Positions 7,330 to 15,034 of a DNA stretch of 36,729 nt are shown here, piece after piece. This stretch comes from JAAYDH01 sp035353055. Its GTDB lineage: Bacteria > Bacillota_I > Bacilli_A > RFN20 > CAG-826. Location of the stretch: positions 1 to 36,729 of the forward strand of contig DAOPYW010000014.1 of the NCBI GenBank assembly GCA_035353055.1. The letters are read 5' to 3'. A program made the position numbers and the translations under genes. The notes beneath the pieces are model-generated. The model did no database searches. It was not told the origin of the DNA and saw only the letters and a list, made by a program, of their open reading frames with translations. The stretch's first letter is position 1. Every line of letters starts with the position of its first letter.

Positions 7330-8850
7330 TTATTCCTCCACAGCTTCACTTCTTCGATGCTTTACAAAAGAATAGACTAAATCTTCTTTCATCAATCTCA
7401 ATAAGCCGATGTAGATTATCGCATCAACTAACACAATTCCTGCCAGCTCGATTATAAACATATTCTCCGTAGAGACGGCGTTTTGCTGGCAGAGATATTC
7501 GACCAAAAACTTTAAGCCAACGCTGGCGATTACGACTGCGATGCTCGCAACGAGCAATTTAACTGTATTCTGATTGAAAATAGCTTTTTTGACCCATTTC
7601 CAAGAGGCGGCAACTAGGAAGATTATAATCGCTAAATCAGTGGCTGATGTCCCGATAGCCACTCCGATAGCTGCGTTGGTAGGAAAAACATATTTGCCTA
7701 GGATTACTGAAAGAACACCATTGACGATGGTGCCGACTCCCATGGCAATCAAATAGTATTTTTCTTTTTTCATTGGCAATAGAACTTGCCCATAGATAAT
7801 ATTCGCAAACGAATAGGTGAGCATGACAGATGAGAGAGTCATCAGCACGATTGGAGCATTCAAATAGCCGCTTGCAGGATCACTGTAATCAAATGTTCCG
7901 GAAATCAAACTGCAGATGGGGTAAGCAAAAATGCTCATGGTCACGATGGCGGGGAAGATTACGAACATAGCGATGTTCATCGAATATTTAGTGAGATTAT
8001 TGAAGAATCTTTTATCGTCCTTTTGATAATAGAAAGCACTCCGGGGTATAAAGACCGTCGAAAGCGAGGTGATGATGCCGATAATCACATCGATTCCTTT
8101 CATGCCTACAGAGTAGCTAGCCACTTCCTTTTTGGAAGGATCGATGAAGCCAAGAATGAAGGTATCGGTTTGATTGTAAAAAGAAAGCAGCAAAGTCAAA
8201 GTGCATAGAATCAGCAGTGGCTTACCGTATTCTTTAAAGCTATAGGGCATGGTCTTTTTAAAGGATATGTAGCGGCGGACATAATATAAATTAGCCACCG
8301 TCGTTATCACTGTGACTGAGATGGTCAGAAGAGAATAGATTAAGTAATCATCTGGTGTTCGGATGAAAGCGATAATCAACACAGCCGCAATCGTCAAAGC
8401 CACAATGCTTCGAACGGACATATAGAATTGCTTTTCTAAAGCGATAAAAACCCATTCGAAAGAGAAGGCTCCTGCTAAAAAGTTTATGGCAAGGATGAAC
8501 GCTAAGGCTTGCGAATCTCTCAGCGCCGGAATGGAAAAGACGAGGGTAGCCATGAAGCCAAAAGATAAGACAGTGCTGATCAATTGGAGTATAAAAAAGG
8601 TCTGAACTTTGTTAGAAAGCTTTGCTTTGTCGTCGCGGACCTTGACGCATTCACGAACGGCTAAATTAGGAATGCCAATCTTGGCAAGGATCAAAAAATA
8701 GGCGACGAAAGTGTTCACCCATGTATATAATCCCAAGCTGGAATCGCCGAGGTAGCGGCAAACCCATGGGAAAGTAATAAAAGATAAGAAAGTCAGAACA
8801 ACGGTTCTGATAATATTGACGATTACATTGATGCGAATATTATTTTTCAT
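7330..8850 (-). CDS. Wzx-type polysaccharide flippase (MOP superfamily)
   Basis: 506 residues from the ATG at 8850 (MKNNIRINVI). An upstream in-frame start at 8907 would place coding sequence over the promoter. About 12-14 hydrophobic segments are spread over the whole length, with the N-terminal SLGLYTWVNTFVAYF signature typical of oligosaccharide flippases and short charged loops. It should move undecaprenyl-linked repeat units across the membrane for the Wzy-like polymerase. First gene of a leftward operon with the ATP-grasp gene (1-nt gap). TATAAT lies 7 nt before the ATG with no Shine-Dalgarno, pointing to a leaderless message. Confidence 0.9.
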   Translation of the reverse strand: MKNNIRINVIVNIIRTVVLTFLSFITFPWVCRYLGDSSLGLYTWVNTFVAYFLILAKIGIPNLAVRECVKVRDDKAKLSNKVQTFFILQLISTVLSFGFMATLVFSIPALRDSQALAFILAINFLAGAFSFEWVFIALEKQFYMSVRSIVALTIAAVLIIAFIRTPDDYLIYSLLTISVTVITTVANLYYVRRYISFKKTMPYSFKEYGKPLLILCTLTLLLSFYNQTDTFILGFIDPSKKEVASYSVGMKGIDVIIGIITSLSTVFIPRSAFYYQKDDKRFFNNLTKYSMNIAMFVIFPAIVTMSIFAYPICSLISGTFDYSDPASGYLNAPIVLMTLSSVMLTYSFANIIYGQVLLPMKKEKYYLIAMGVGTIVNGVLSVILGKYVFPTNAAIGVAIGTSATDLAIIIFLVAASWKWVKKAIFNQNTVKLLVASIAVVIASVGLKFLVEYLCQQNAVSTENMFIIELAGIVLVDAIIYIGLLRLMKEDLVYSFVKHRRSEAVEE

Positions 8851-8857
8851 TGAGTTT

Positions 8858-8863
8858 ATTATA
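8858..8863 (-). promoter_or_regulatory. -10 element giving a leaderless wzx mRNA
   Basis: Perfect TATAAT on the minus strand, then 7 nt, then the ATG at 8850. The position expected for a -35 reads TTTTAT, a weak match. Confidence 0.55.
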
Positions 8864-8939
8864 CAAACTTGAGTTGAGAAATAAAACATGGCAATAAAAC
8901 AAAACAAAGGCTGTTATGTAAATAAAATTAGATTTTGTT

Positions 8940-8945
8940 TATAAT
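8940..8945 (+). promoter_or_regulatory. -10 element giving a leaderless glycosyltransferase mRNA
   Basis: Perfect TATAAT, six nucleotides (AGTGAC), then ATG at 8952. The transcription start predicted from a normal -10 distance is the A of the ATG. No Shine-Dalgarno. Candidate -35 TGTAAA at 17 nt. Confidence 0.6.
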
Positions 8946-8951
8946 AGTGAC

Positions 8952-10145
8952 ATGAAAATATTGATTGTCTGCCAATATTATTATCCGGAAAATTTCGTGA
9001 TATCAAAAATAGCCTCCCAATTAGTTTCTTTTGGCCACCAAGTCGATGTGCTGACGGGACTACCAAACTATGGCTATGGGGAGATAATTCCAGCATATCG
9101 CCACATTCGAGAAGAAGTCATCGAGGGAGTCAATGTTTTTCGCGTACCCCTCAAAGCGAGAAAAAAATCTCGCCTATCAATCATTGTCAATTACCTATCT
9201 TTCTGGAGCAATTCCAAGCGCTGGATTAGGAGATGCAAAAAGGAATATGATATTGTCTATTCGATGTCCTTGTCACCAGTGACAATTCTCGCCGCTGGCA
9301 ACCTCTATAAAAAGAAGCATCACGTTCCTCATGTTGTCCACTGTGTTGACTTGTGGCCGGAATCAGTTTTGATTACTCGCGCTGTGCCAAAAAAATCTTT
9401 AGCCTATCGCTTTTTATATAGCTGGTCAAAGTCTCTCTACTCTCAAGCTGATGAAGTCTTGCTCGGCTCTCCTTCTTTTGAAAAATATTTCCAGCAAATT
9501 CTTGGCCTTTCTAATTTGGAATATAAATATATTCCCCAACCCAGTTTTGTCGAGAACAGCACCACAAAAGAATTCGCTTTTGATTCGCAGTATTTGAATA
9601 TTCTTTACTGTGGTAATCTCGGAAAAATCCAGCTAATTCCTCTTATTCCCGAAGCGATGCGGCAGTTGAAAGATGAAAAGGTTCGCTTTCATGTCATTGG
9701 AATGGGCCCGATGACCGATTATCTCAAAAAGAAAATTTCTGAATATCATCTCGAAGATACCTTGATCTACCATGGGCCAATGCCAGCCTCCAGATCGAGC
9801 GCTTATCTCAAGGGCGCAGATGCAATCTATGTATCTTTAAAAGACGAAGGATATGTTGGGAAAACTATTCCCAACAAATTAGCGATGGCCATGGCTTTTG
9901 CCAAGCCGATTATCGCAGTGCTAGAAGGCGATGGAAAACAAGCCTTGAGCAAGGCTGATGGCGGCGTTTTTTCTGCGAAGCAAGACGCCGAGTCTCTCGC
10001 GGCATCCATCAAAGCTTTTAAATCGCTCTCCGAAAGCGAAAGAAAAAGGCTCGGCGATAACAACCTTGCCTTCTATTTAAAAAACTTTTCTTTAGAAAAT
10101 GTCACTCGTGCAATTGAAGCGGAATTAATTCGAAAAGCCCGCTAA
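8952..10145 (+). CDS. GT4 family glycosyltransferase, WbuB-like
   Basis: 397 residues with GT-B architecture. The N-terminal half opens MKILIVCQYYYPENF and contains LTGLPNYGYG, both typical of WbuB-like transferases. The middle has VVHCVDLWPESVL (about 128-140) and the C-terminal half has YCGNLGKIQ (about 220-228), the nucleotide-sugar-binding start of the second Rossmann domain, and KTIPNKLAMAMAFAKPII in the acceptor/donor loop. It would add one sugar to the lipid-linked repeat unit at the cytoplasmic membrane face; the sugar cannot be read from sequence. It is monocistronic, divergent from the flippase, and its last 21 bp overlap the convergent glycosyltransferase. Confidence 0.88.
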   Translation: MKILIVCQYYYPENFVISKIASQLVSFGHQVDVLTGLPNYGYGEIIPAYRHIREEVIEGVNVFRVPLKARKKSRLSIIVNYLSFWSNSKRWIRRCKKEYDIVYSMSLSPVTILAAGNLYKKKHHVPHVVHCVDLWPESVLITRAVPKKSLAYRFLYSWSKSLYSQADEVLLGSPSFEKYFQQILGLSNLEYKYIPQPSFVENSTTKEFAFDSQYLNILYCGNLGKIQLIPLIPEAMRQLKDEKVRFHVIGMGPMTDYLKKKISEYHLEDTLIYHGPMPASRSSAYLKGADAIYVSLKDEGYVGKTIPNKLAMAMAFAKPIIAVLEGDGKQALSKADGGVFSAKQDAESLAASIKAFKSLSESERKRLGDNNLAFYLKNFSLENVTRAIEAELIRKAR

Positions 10146-11285
10146 AAACGACTTAATTATTTCACTTATACTGTTTAAAGAATATAGCTCGATAACTTTT
10201 TGTTGAGCCTTTTTGCCGATAGCAACTCTCTCTTCTTCGCTCATGGACAAGACCTTTTCCATGCAGTATTGCAAGTCTTTTTCGCTTGCGGATTTGCACC
10301 ATATTGCATCATCGGAAAAATGCTGTTGAAGGATAGTGTTTCTAACTGAGATAGTGGGTCTACCGCTATACAAATATTCAAGAGTCTTGCTGGGAATGGA
10401 AAATCGATCAAGATCTTCTGAAAATGGACGAGGGTTGATATTGGCGATAGCCCCAGCCTCGTATCTCAATACATCTTCAACTGTCAAGATACCAAGGAAG
10501 CTAATTCGCTTATCATCTTTGATGCTCTCATGTAACTCTTTCAAATCAAAATGATGGCCGCATATCAAAAGTTCCACATCGCAGTTTTGAATTTTCTTAA
10601 AAGCATTGATTAATTCGTAAATTCCGTAGCGAGGAAGCAGGGCTCCACCAAAAAAGAAATAGGAGCGATCATTACTTTTTTCTAAAAAGGGTCGATCTTC
10701 CACCAGCCCTTCAAAGACTAAACTCGGCTTATTGTGAACATTAAATAACTCCCCTAGAGATTTGGTGAGAGCGATATAGCCATCAAGGTTTTTCGATTGG
10801 TTTAATAGATTGACGGTGTAGGAACGTTTCGTGCCAGTGATATTTGAAGGTGAATCAGTGCAGATTCCGATCACTGGTATCGAATACTTTTTGCCGATTG
10901 AATTAGCGACTTTAATTGTTTTTGGATTGATGGTATCGGCCATAATAATGGCATCATCCATATTGAGATTTTCGACGCCTTTAAGCAATTTCCTGCTCTG
11001 CATTAAAAACGAAGTATAGCGGAATAAGGGATTGATTGACACTTCTAAGTAGTGGTAGGTAATGGTTCCCGCTATTTTTGAATTCGCTTTGAGCTTTTTA
11101 ATCCGACAGCGAGATCTGGAAAATGGACGAAGCGAAAAAACTTCGACAGTAGCAATTTTTCCAAGGGAACGAATTAGCTTATTGTGAAAATTTTGGTTGG
11201 ATGGATTGAGGGAGACTTTCCAGTTTTTTTGAAACTCTGGATAATCGCTCTCGTGAATAGAAGTAGTGAAATATATTATTTGCAT
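10125..11285 (-). CDS. glycosyltransferase, GT-B fold (GT4-like)
   Basis: 386 residues. The N-terminal half is divergent. The C-terminal half shows the GT4-type pattern: FFFGGALLPRYGIYELINAF (about 209-228) as the phosphate-binding start, DVELLICGHH (about 235-244), KRISFLGILTVEDVLRYEAGA, and IPSKTLEYLYSGRPTIS (about 313-329) in the usual donor-binding loop. Likely adds a sugar to the surface glycan repeat. It is the second gene of a leftward pair; its start overlaps the upstream glycosyltransferase by 10 nt and has an AGAGG Shine-Dalgarno inside that gene. No terminator is visible in the 21-bp convergent overlap at its 3' end. Confidence 0.82.
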   Translation of the reverse strand: MQIIYFTTSIHESDYPEFQKNWKVSLNPSNQNFHNKLIRSLGKIATVEVFSLRPFSRSRCRIKKLKANSKIAGTITYHYLEVSINPLFRYTSFLMQSRKLLKGVENLNMDDAIIMADTINPKTIKVANSIGKKYSIPVIGICTDSPSNITGTKRSYTVNLLNQSKNLDGYIALTKSLGELFNVHNKPSLVFEGLVEDRPFLEKSNDRSYFFFGGALLPRYGIYELINAFKKIQNCDVELLICGHHFDLKELHESIKDDKRISFLGILTVEDVLRYEAGAIANINPRPFSEDLDRFSIPSKTLEYLYSGRPTISVRNTILQQHFSDDAIWCKSASEKDLQYCMEKVLSMSEEERVAIGKKAQQKVIELYSLNSISEIIKSFLAGFSN

Positions 11286-12370
11286 TTTAGAACCTCTTTG
11301 AATATCTCTATGTGGGCTTTGGCAGTTTTTTCAATTGTGTTTTCGCGAGCAGTTTTGATGGCTTGTCCGCTCATTTTATCATCTATTGAATCAATTGCAT
11401 TGATAATTCCCTCTTTGTCATCAAGGGAAACTAAAAAACCATTTGATCCATTTTTGATCAGATGACGAGAGCTGACCACGCAGTCCGAAGAGATGACAGG
11501 CAACCCATTAGCCATAGCTTCGTTAGTGGTGTGCCCATAGATGTCTTCTTTTGACAATGTCACAAAGCAGTCGCATCCTTTTAATATCTTAAAAAGTTCA
11601 TCGTGAGGAAGAAATTTTCTCACGAAAACATTTTTTAAGTCATTCTCTTTGATATATTGAAGATATTTTCCCTCTAGCGGTCCACTGCCAATTAAAAGAA
11701 GATTCTCTGGGCGATCTTTAAATAGTGAGATCAACAACAAATTATTCTTTCTTTCAATGAATTGCCCGGCGGTAACAAACAGAGGAGAAGACGGGAGATT
11801 ATAAGTTTTTTGAATGGTTTGTTTTTCTTGAGGCGATAAAGGAGACGCCAAGACATCTTTATCAAAAAAAGTGCTGTAAGGGTAATGGTAAATATCGATT
11901 GGATTCGCTCCGTAATGTCGCAGATACTCATCAGCCTCTAAGCAAGGGGATAAATACTTGTAAGCGGAGCCGATAAAATACTTCTTGATTTTGCGCGTCA
12001 GAAAATTCTCTTTTTTAACCACTCCTCCATTGATATAGAAAATGTAGGGAAGGTGATTTTTATTCATGTAGCGAATGGTCCGCATCTCTGTCAGCGTGCT
12101 GTAGCCATTCATTATTATCAGGTCGTAGTTTTGATAATTTCTCGCGATGAAGGCTTTCAATTCCCCTGTATTAGAATTTTCCTTAGAAAAAGACCCTCTT
12201 TTGAGGAAGTCATGTCGGAAGTTAAAAATGTTCTGGGAGTAAAAAGAATCAGGCCGATCATTGGCCTTTTCTCGTTCAAAAATAACGTGCAAATCCACTG
12301 ATTTAGCCAATTCGTTAAATAAATTAACTTTGTAGGGAGCGGGATGATTAAAAACAAATAGGACTCTCAT
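11276..12370 (-). CDS. GT4 family glycosyltransferase
   Basis: 364 residues. Starts MRVLFVFNHPAPYKVNLFNE, a common opening of GT4 enzymes. The second domain shows FVTAGQFIERKN (about 199-210), LLLIGSGPLEGKY, VFVRKFLPHDELFKILKGCD and SKEDIYGHTTNEAMANGLPV, the last being the E-rich donor-binding motif of the family. It should act on the cytoplasmic side building the polysaccharide repeat unit. First gene of a leftward pair. The 56-bp gap to ung carries divergent promoters for both; here CATAAT lies 11 nt before the ATG and no Shine-Dalgarno is present. Confidence 0.88.
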   Translation of the reverse strand: MRVLFVFNHPAPYKVNLFNELAKSVDLHVIFEREKANDRPDSFYSQNIFNFRHDFLKRGSFSKENSNTGELKAFIARNYQNYDLIIMNGYSTLTEMRTIRYMNKNHLPYIFYINGGVVKKENFLTRKIKKYFIGSAYKYLSPCLEADEYLRHYGANPIDIYHYPYSTFFDKDVLASPLSPQEKQTIQKTYNLPSSPLFVTAGQFIERKNNLLLISLFKDRPENLLLIGSGPLEGKYLQYIKENDLKNVFVRKFLPHDELFKILKGCDCFVTLSKEDIYGHTTNEAMANGLPVISSDCVVSSRHLIKNGSNGFLVSLDDKEGIINAIDSIDDKMSGQAIKTARENTIEKTAKAHIEIFKEVLKCK

Positions 12371-12381
12371 AGATATCTACT

Positions 12382-12387
12382 ATTATG
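12382..12387 (-). promoter_or_regulatory. candidate -10 for the glycosyltransferase pair
   Basis: CATAAT on the minus strand with TTTAAA 16 nt upstream. The predicted start lies about 4-5 nt before the ATG at 12370, leaving no room for a Shine-Dalgarno. Confidence 0.4.
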
Positions 12388-12414
12388 CTTCTTTTTTGTG
12401 AGATTTAAAAATGT

Positions 12415-12420
12415 TATCAT
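12415..12420 (+). promoter_or_regulatory. -10 element giving a leaderless ung mRNA
   Basis: TATCAT, six nucleotides (TTTAAT), then ATG at 12427; same geometry as the promoters at 8940 and 35665. No Shine-Dalgarno. Confidence 0.45.
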
Positions 12421-12426
12421 TTTAAT

Positions 12427-13116
12427 ATGTTTAATTACCCAGAGACTTGGAATCAATTTTTTCAAGAAGTTAAGAAAAAAGAATACAGCAAGGCATTAAA
12501 TCAATTTCTCGACAAAGAATACAGCGCTTACACTTGCTACCCTCCCAGGAAGCTTTTATTCAATGCTTTTAATCTGACTCCTCTCGAAAATGTAAAGGTA
12601 GTGATTATCGGGCAAGATCCCTATCACGAGCCAGAACAAGCAATGGGTTTATCCTTCAGTGTTCCAAAAGGAATTAGAGTTCCTCCGTCTTTGATAAATA
12701 TTTACAAAGAAATAGAAAACGAATATAGAACTGAACTTGACATGACATGTGGCGACTTAACCTATTTAGCCAAACAAGGAGTACTGTTATTAAACTCCAT
12801 CTTATCCGTTCGCGCTCATCAAGCTCTCAGCCATAACATTCCGGAATATCAGCTATTCTTGAAAGATGTTTTAGAAGCTATTGATCACCAACCCCAGCCA
12901 ATTGTCTTCATGCTTTGGGGAGGCCCGGCAAGAAAGCTAAAGCAATTTCTTCGTAATCCCACCCACCTGATATTAGAATGCATTCATCCGTCTCCTTTGG
13001 CTGCCAATCACGGCGGATGGTTCGGCAACAATCACTTTGCTTTAGCAAACGATTACTTAATAAAGAACCAAACTAATCCGATTAAATGGATACCAGAAAG
13101 AGGCAATATGCAATGA
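12427..13116 (+). CDS. ung: uracil-DNA glycosylase, family 1
   Basis: 229 residues, the normal length. The water-activating motif GQDPYHEP is at 62-69 (catalytic Asp64) and the minor-groove intercalation loop HPSPLAANHGG starts at His187; both are intact. It removes uracil from DNA to start base excision repair in the cytoplasm. The first gene of a rightward pair: its TGA overlaps the ATG of the thiamine pyrophosphokinase gene by ATGA. Confidence 0.97.
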   Translation: MFNYPETWNQFFQEVKKKEYSKALNQFLDKEYSAYTCYPPRKLLFNAFNLTPLENVKVVIIGQDPYHEPEQAMGLSFSVPKGIRVPPSLINIYKEIENEYRTELDMTCGDLTYLAKQGVLLLNSILSVRAHQALSHNIPEYQLFLKDVLEAIDHQPQPIVFMLWGGPARKLKQFLRNPTHLILECIHPSPLAANHGGWFGNNHFALANDYLIKNQTNPIKWIPERGNMQ

Positions 13117-13754
13117 TTTTATATCTAATTATTGGAAATTCAATCAACTTAAAAAAATATGCCTTTGAGAAAGATTGCCTAATTGTCGGCGTTGACAAAG
13201 GCGCTTATCTTGCCGTTAAATCAAAGCTTCAAATAGACTATGCAATTGGAGACTTTGATTCCTTGAACAAGAAGGAGATTGAATTTGTTAAGAAATCAGT
13301 CAAAAACTTCGTTCAGCTTGATCCCATAAAAGATGTCACTGATACTTTTTACGCCTATAAGCTTTTAAACGGTCCCGCTAATAGAATTGTCATATTAGGC
13401 GGAATTCAAGGATTAAGAATTGAACATTTCTTAGCAAATATTAACCTATTAAAACTAGACAAAAGAGTGGTCATTCAAGATGATTATTCATATATTTCTC
13501 GCTATGACGCCCCGGCAACAGCTGATTTTTTGACTAGTGATTATCGTTTCTTTTCCTTTTTTGCTCTTGAAAAATCTCATATTACCTTGAGAGGCTTTAA
13601 ATATAATCTCGACCATTATCTTCTTTTGGAAAATGACACCCTCTGCATTTCCAATGAACTATCGAGTGAGAGTGGAACACTTTTTCTCGAAGACGGTTCT
13701 TGCATTGTCGTCCAAAGCAAGGATGATGTTGCTTTTCTTAAGTCACCTTTATAA
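13113..13754 (+). CDS. thiN: thiamine pyrophosphokinase
   Basis: 213 residues from the ATG at 13113, chosen because it makes an ATGA overlap with ung and follows an AAGAGG. An ATG at 13086 in the same frame would add nine residues read from within ung. Family motifs: GVDKGAY (about 24-30), AIGDFDSL (about 41-48), DVTDT (about 70-74), and GGIQGLRIEHFLANI (about 87-101), which bind ATP and thiamine. Converts thiamine to thiamine pyrophosphate using ATP. It sits directly upstream of a TPP riboswitch and the thiamine transporter gene, confirming the substrate. Cotranscription with ung likely. Confidence 0.9.
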   Translation: MILYLIIGNSINLKKYAFEKDCLIVGVDKGAYLAVKSKLQIDYAIGDFDSLNKKEIEFVKKSVKNFVQLDPIKDVTDTFYAYKLLNGPANRIVILGGIQGLRIEHFLANINLLKLDKRVVIQDDYSYISRYDAPATADFLTSDYRFFSFFALEKSHITLRGFKYNLDHYLLLENDTLCISNELSSESGTLFLEDGSCIVVQSKDDVAFLKSPL

Positions 13755-13755
13755 A
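13729..13755 (+). promoter_or_regulatory. candidate promoter for the TPP-riboswitch transcript
   Basis: TTGCTT (13729-13734), a 15-nt spacer and TATAAA (13750-13755), the latter overlapping the thiN stop codon. The spacer is short, so support is moderate. Confidence 0.35.
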
Positions 13756-13773
13756 ATGAAGTCGTTCGTAATG

Positions 13774-13850
13774 AACAGGGGAGCTCGAAAGGGCTGAGAG
13801 GTTAGAAATAACGACCCTTAACCTGATCTAGGCAATGCTAGCGTAGGACT
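13774..13850 (+). promoter_or_regulatory. TPP riboswitch (THI element)
   Basis: The conserved blocks are present in order: AGGGGAGCTCG, GGGCTGAGAGG (13791-13801), ACGACCCTTAACCTGAT (13811-13827) and the closing TAGCGTAGGA. Thiamine pyrophosphate binding would shut off the downstream transporter via the terminator at 13864. Confidence 0.95.
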
Positions 13851-13863
13851 CTTTATTTAGACA

Positions 13864-13894
13864 TCCACTGGTTTTGCCAAGTGGATTTTCTTTT
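13864..13894 (+). terminator. riboswitch-controlled terminator before thiT
   Basis: TCCACTGG (13864-13871), loop TTTTG, CCAAGTGGA (13877-13885, one bulged A), then TTTTCTTTT. It lies between the TPP aptamer and thiT, consistent with transcriptional attenuation. Confidence 0.85.
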
Positions 13895-13906
13895 ATGGAG
13901 GGTTTT

Positions 13907-14533
13907 ATGAAATCAGTATTCAATATTCGAACGATGGCAGAAATTGCCGTTTTTGCGGCAATCGGCTTTGTTCTCGATGCGATTGCTGGAGCCTATTCTG
14001 CTCCGCTTTTTGTCAACGGTGGTTCAATTGGAATTGCCATGATATGCGTTTTAATCATCTCATTTCGCCGCGGCACTCTGGCCGGCGTTTTAACTGGCTT
14101 GATTATGGGACTTCTGGATCTTGCTGATGGCTTTTATGTCATTGCTTCTAGTTGGTATATCGCATTAGCGCAGGTCTTGTTTGATTATGTCATTGTGTAC
14201 GCTCTTGTCGGAATTGCTGGCCTGTTTCGAAAAGTGGCGATTCCCGTTGATAAAGACATTAAAATTGGCTGGTTAATTGCTGGCTGTTTGCTAGGCGGAT
14301 TGCTAAAGTTTTCTTCGCATTATTTTTCCGGAATTCTATTTTGGAATGATCCCGCGAGTTTTGTGTGGGGCTTTTCTAATGGTTTTTTATATTCTTTTGT
14401 CTATAACGGAGCATATATGCTCCCATCGATTGCTGTATGCGTGGTGCTCATGTTTTTAATCGCCAAAAAATGGCCGTTTATTCTTCGCAGCACAACCTTT
14501 ATTTTCCTTCCAAAAAATGGCGAAAAGGACTGA
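13907..14533 (+). CDS. thiT: ECF thiamine transporter S-component
   Basis: 208 residues from the ATG at 13907, which has GGAGGG four bases upstream; the in-frame start at 13874 lies in the terminator hairpin. About six membrane segments. ThiT-like sequence: MAEIAVFAAIGFVLDAI at the N-terminus, the GGSIGIAMICVLIISFRRG block (about 42-60), and aromatic-rich C-terminal stretches (FVWGFSNGFLYSFVYNGAYM) that line the thiamine site in this family. It captures thiamine and partners with the EcfA/A'/T module, which is not encoded in this window. Control by the TPP riboswitch immediately upstream agrees. Confidence 0.93.
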   Translation: MKSVFNIRTMAEIAVFAAIGFVLDAIAGAYSAPLFVNGGSIGIAMICVLIISFRRGTLAGVLTGLIMGLLDLADGFYVIASSWYIALAQVLFDYVIVYALVGIAGLFRKVAIPVDKDIKIGWLIAGCLLGGLLKFSSHYFSGILFWNDPASFVWGFSNGFLYSFVYNGAYMLPSIAVCVVLMFLIAKKWPFILRSTTFIFLPKNGEKD

Positions 14534-14544
14534 CGAGAAACCAT

Positions 14545-14949
14545 ATGAAAAAGACTAATATTTTTATTGTGTTAATTGGCTTGGTCGGCTTTCTGATTTG
14601 CGCATCTGTTTATATCGCCTCCGCAATTAAAAGCTTTGAGGCAGATGGATTTGGATTTTCCATCGCCTACGGGAACAAAGATTATTTCATGTGGGCCATT
14701 CTCTTCCTCGTTCTTTTTTTCATCGGATTAGTTCGCATTGTTAACAGTTTAAAGCGGGTAGAAAACCGCTATTTTGATGGAGCGATGGTGGGTTTAATTG
14801 GCTTGGTCGGAGCTTGCTTTTATCTCTCCGTTTTTATCAACAAACTGATCGAGAAAGCATCTTTTTATCACTCTATATCTCTATTTGTTATTTTTTGTTT
14901 GATTATCGGCTTAGGAATTTCTATGCTCGCTGATAAAAAGACAAAATAA
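14545..14949 (+). CDS. small membrane protein, unknown
   Basis: 134 residues from the ATG at 14545 (MKKTNIFIVLIG). The longer frame back to 14437 would overlap thiT and is rejected. Four hydrophobic segments (about 5-25, 45-65, 78-97, 107-126) with short loops and no motif I recognise. It starts 11 nt after thiT, so it is probably under the same riboswitch; whether it has anything to do with thiamine is unknown. The Shine-Dalgarno is weak. Confidence 0.65.
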   Translation: MKKTNIFIVLIGLVGFLICASVYIASAIKSFEADGFGFSIAYGNKDYFMWAILFLVLFFIGLVRIVNSLKRVENRYFDGAMVGLIGLVGACFYLSVFINKLIEKASFYHSISLFVIFCLIIGLGISMLADKKTK

Positions 14950-15007
14950 GCAAATTGTCACCCCTATATTTCCATAAAGCTTTATTTTGTTTGTTAACAT
15001 AATATGT

Positions 15008-15013
15008 TATATT
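15008..15013 (+). promoter_or_regulatory. candidate -10 for the DUF3137-like gene
   Basis: TATATT with TTTTGT 17 nt upstream in an AT-rich gap that has no terminator. The gene has a GAGG Shine-Dalgarno 8 nt before its ATG at 15035. Confidence 0.3.
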
Positions 15014-15034
15014 AAATTGCAATGAGGTTTTAAC

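Noticed and set aside
13086..13112. Upstream ATG start for thiN
   Set aside because: The nine extra residues are read from inside ung. The ATG at 13113 makes an ATGA overlap and begins with the family's N-terminal strand.
13874..13906. Upstream starts for thiT
   Set aside because: They lie in the riboswitch terminator hairpin and T-run; GGAGGG fits the ATG at 13907.
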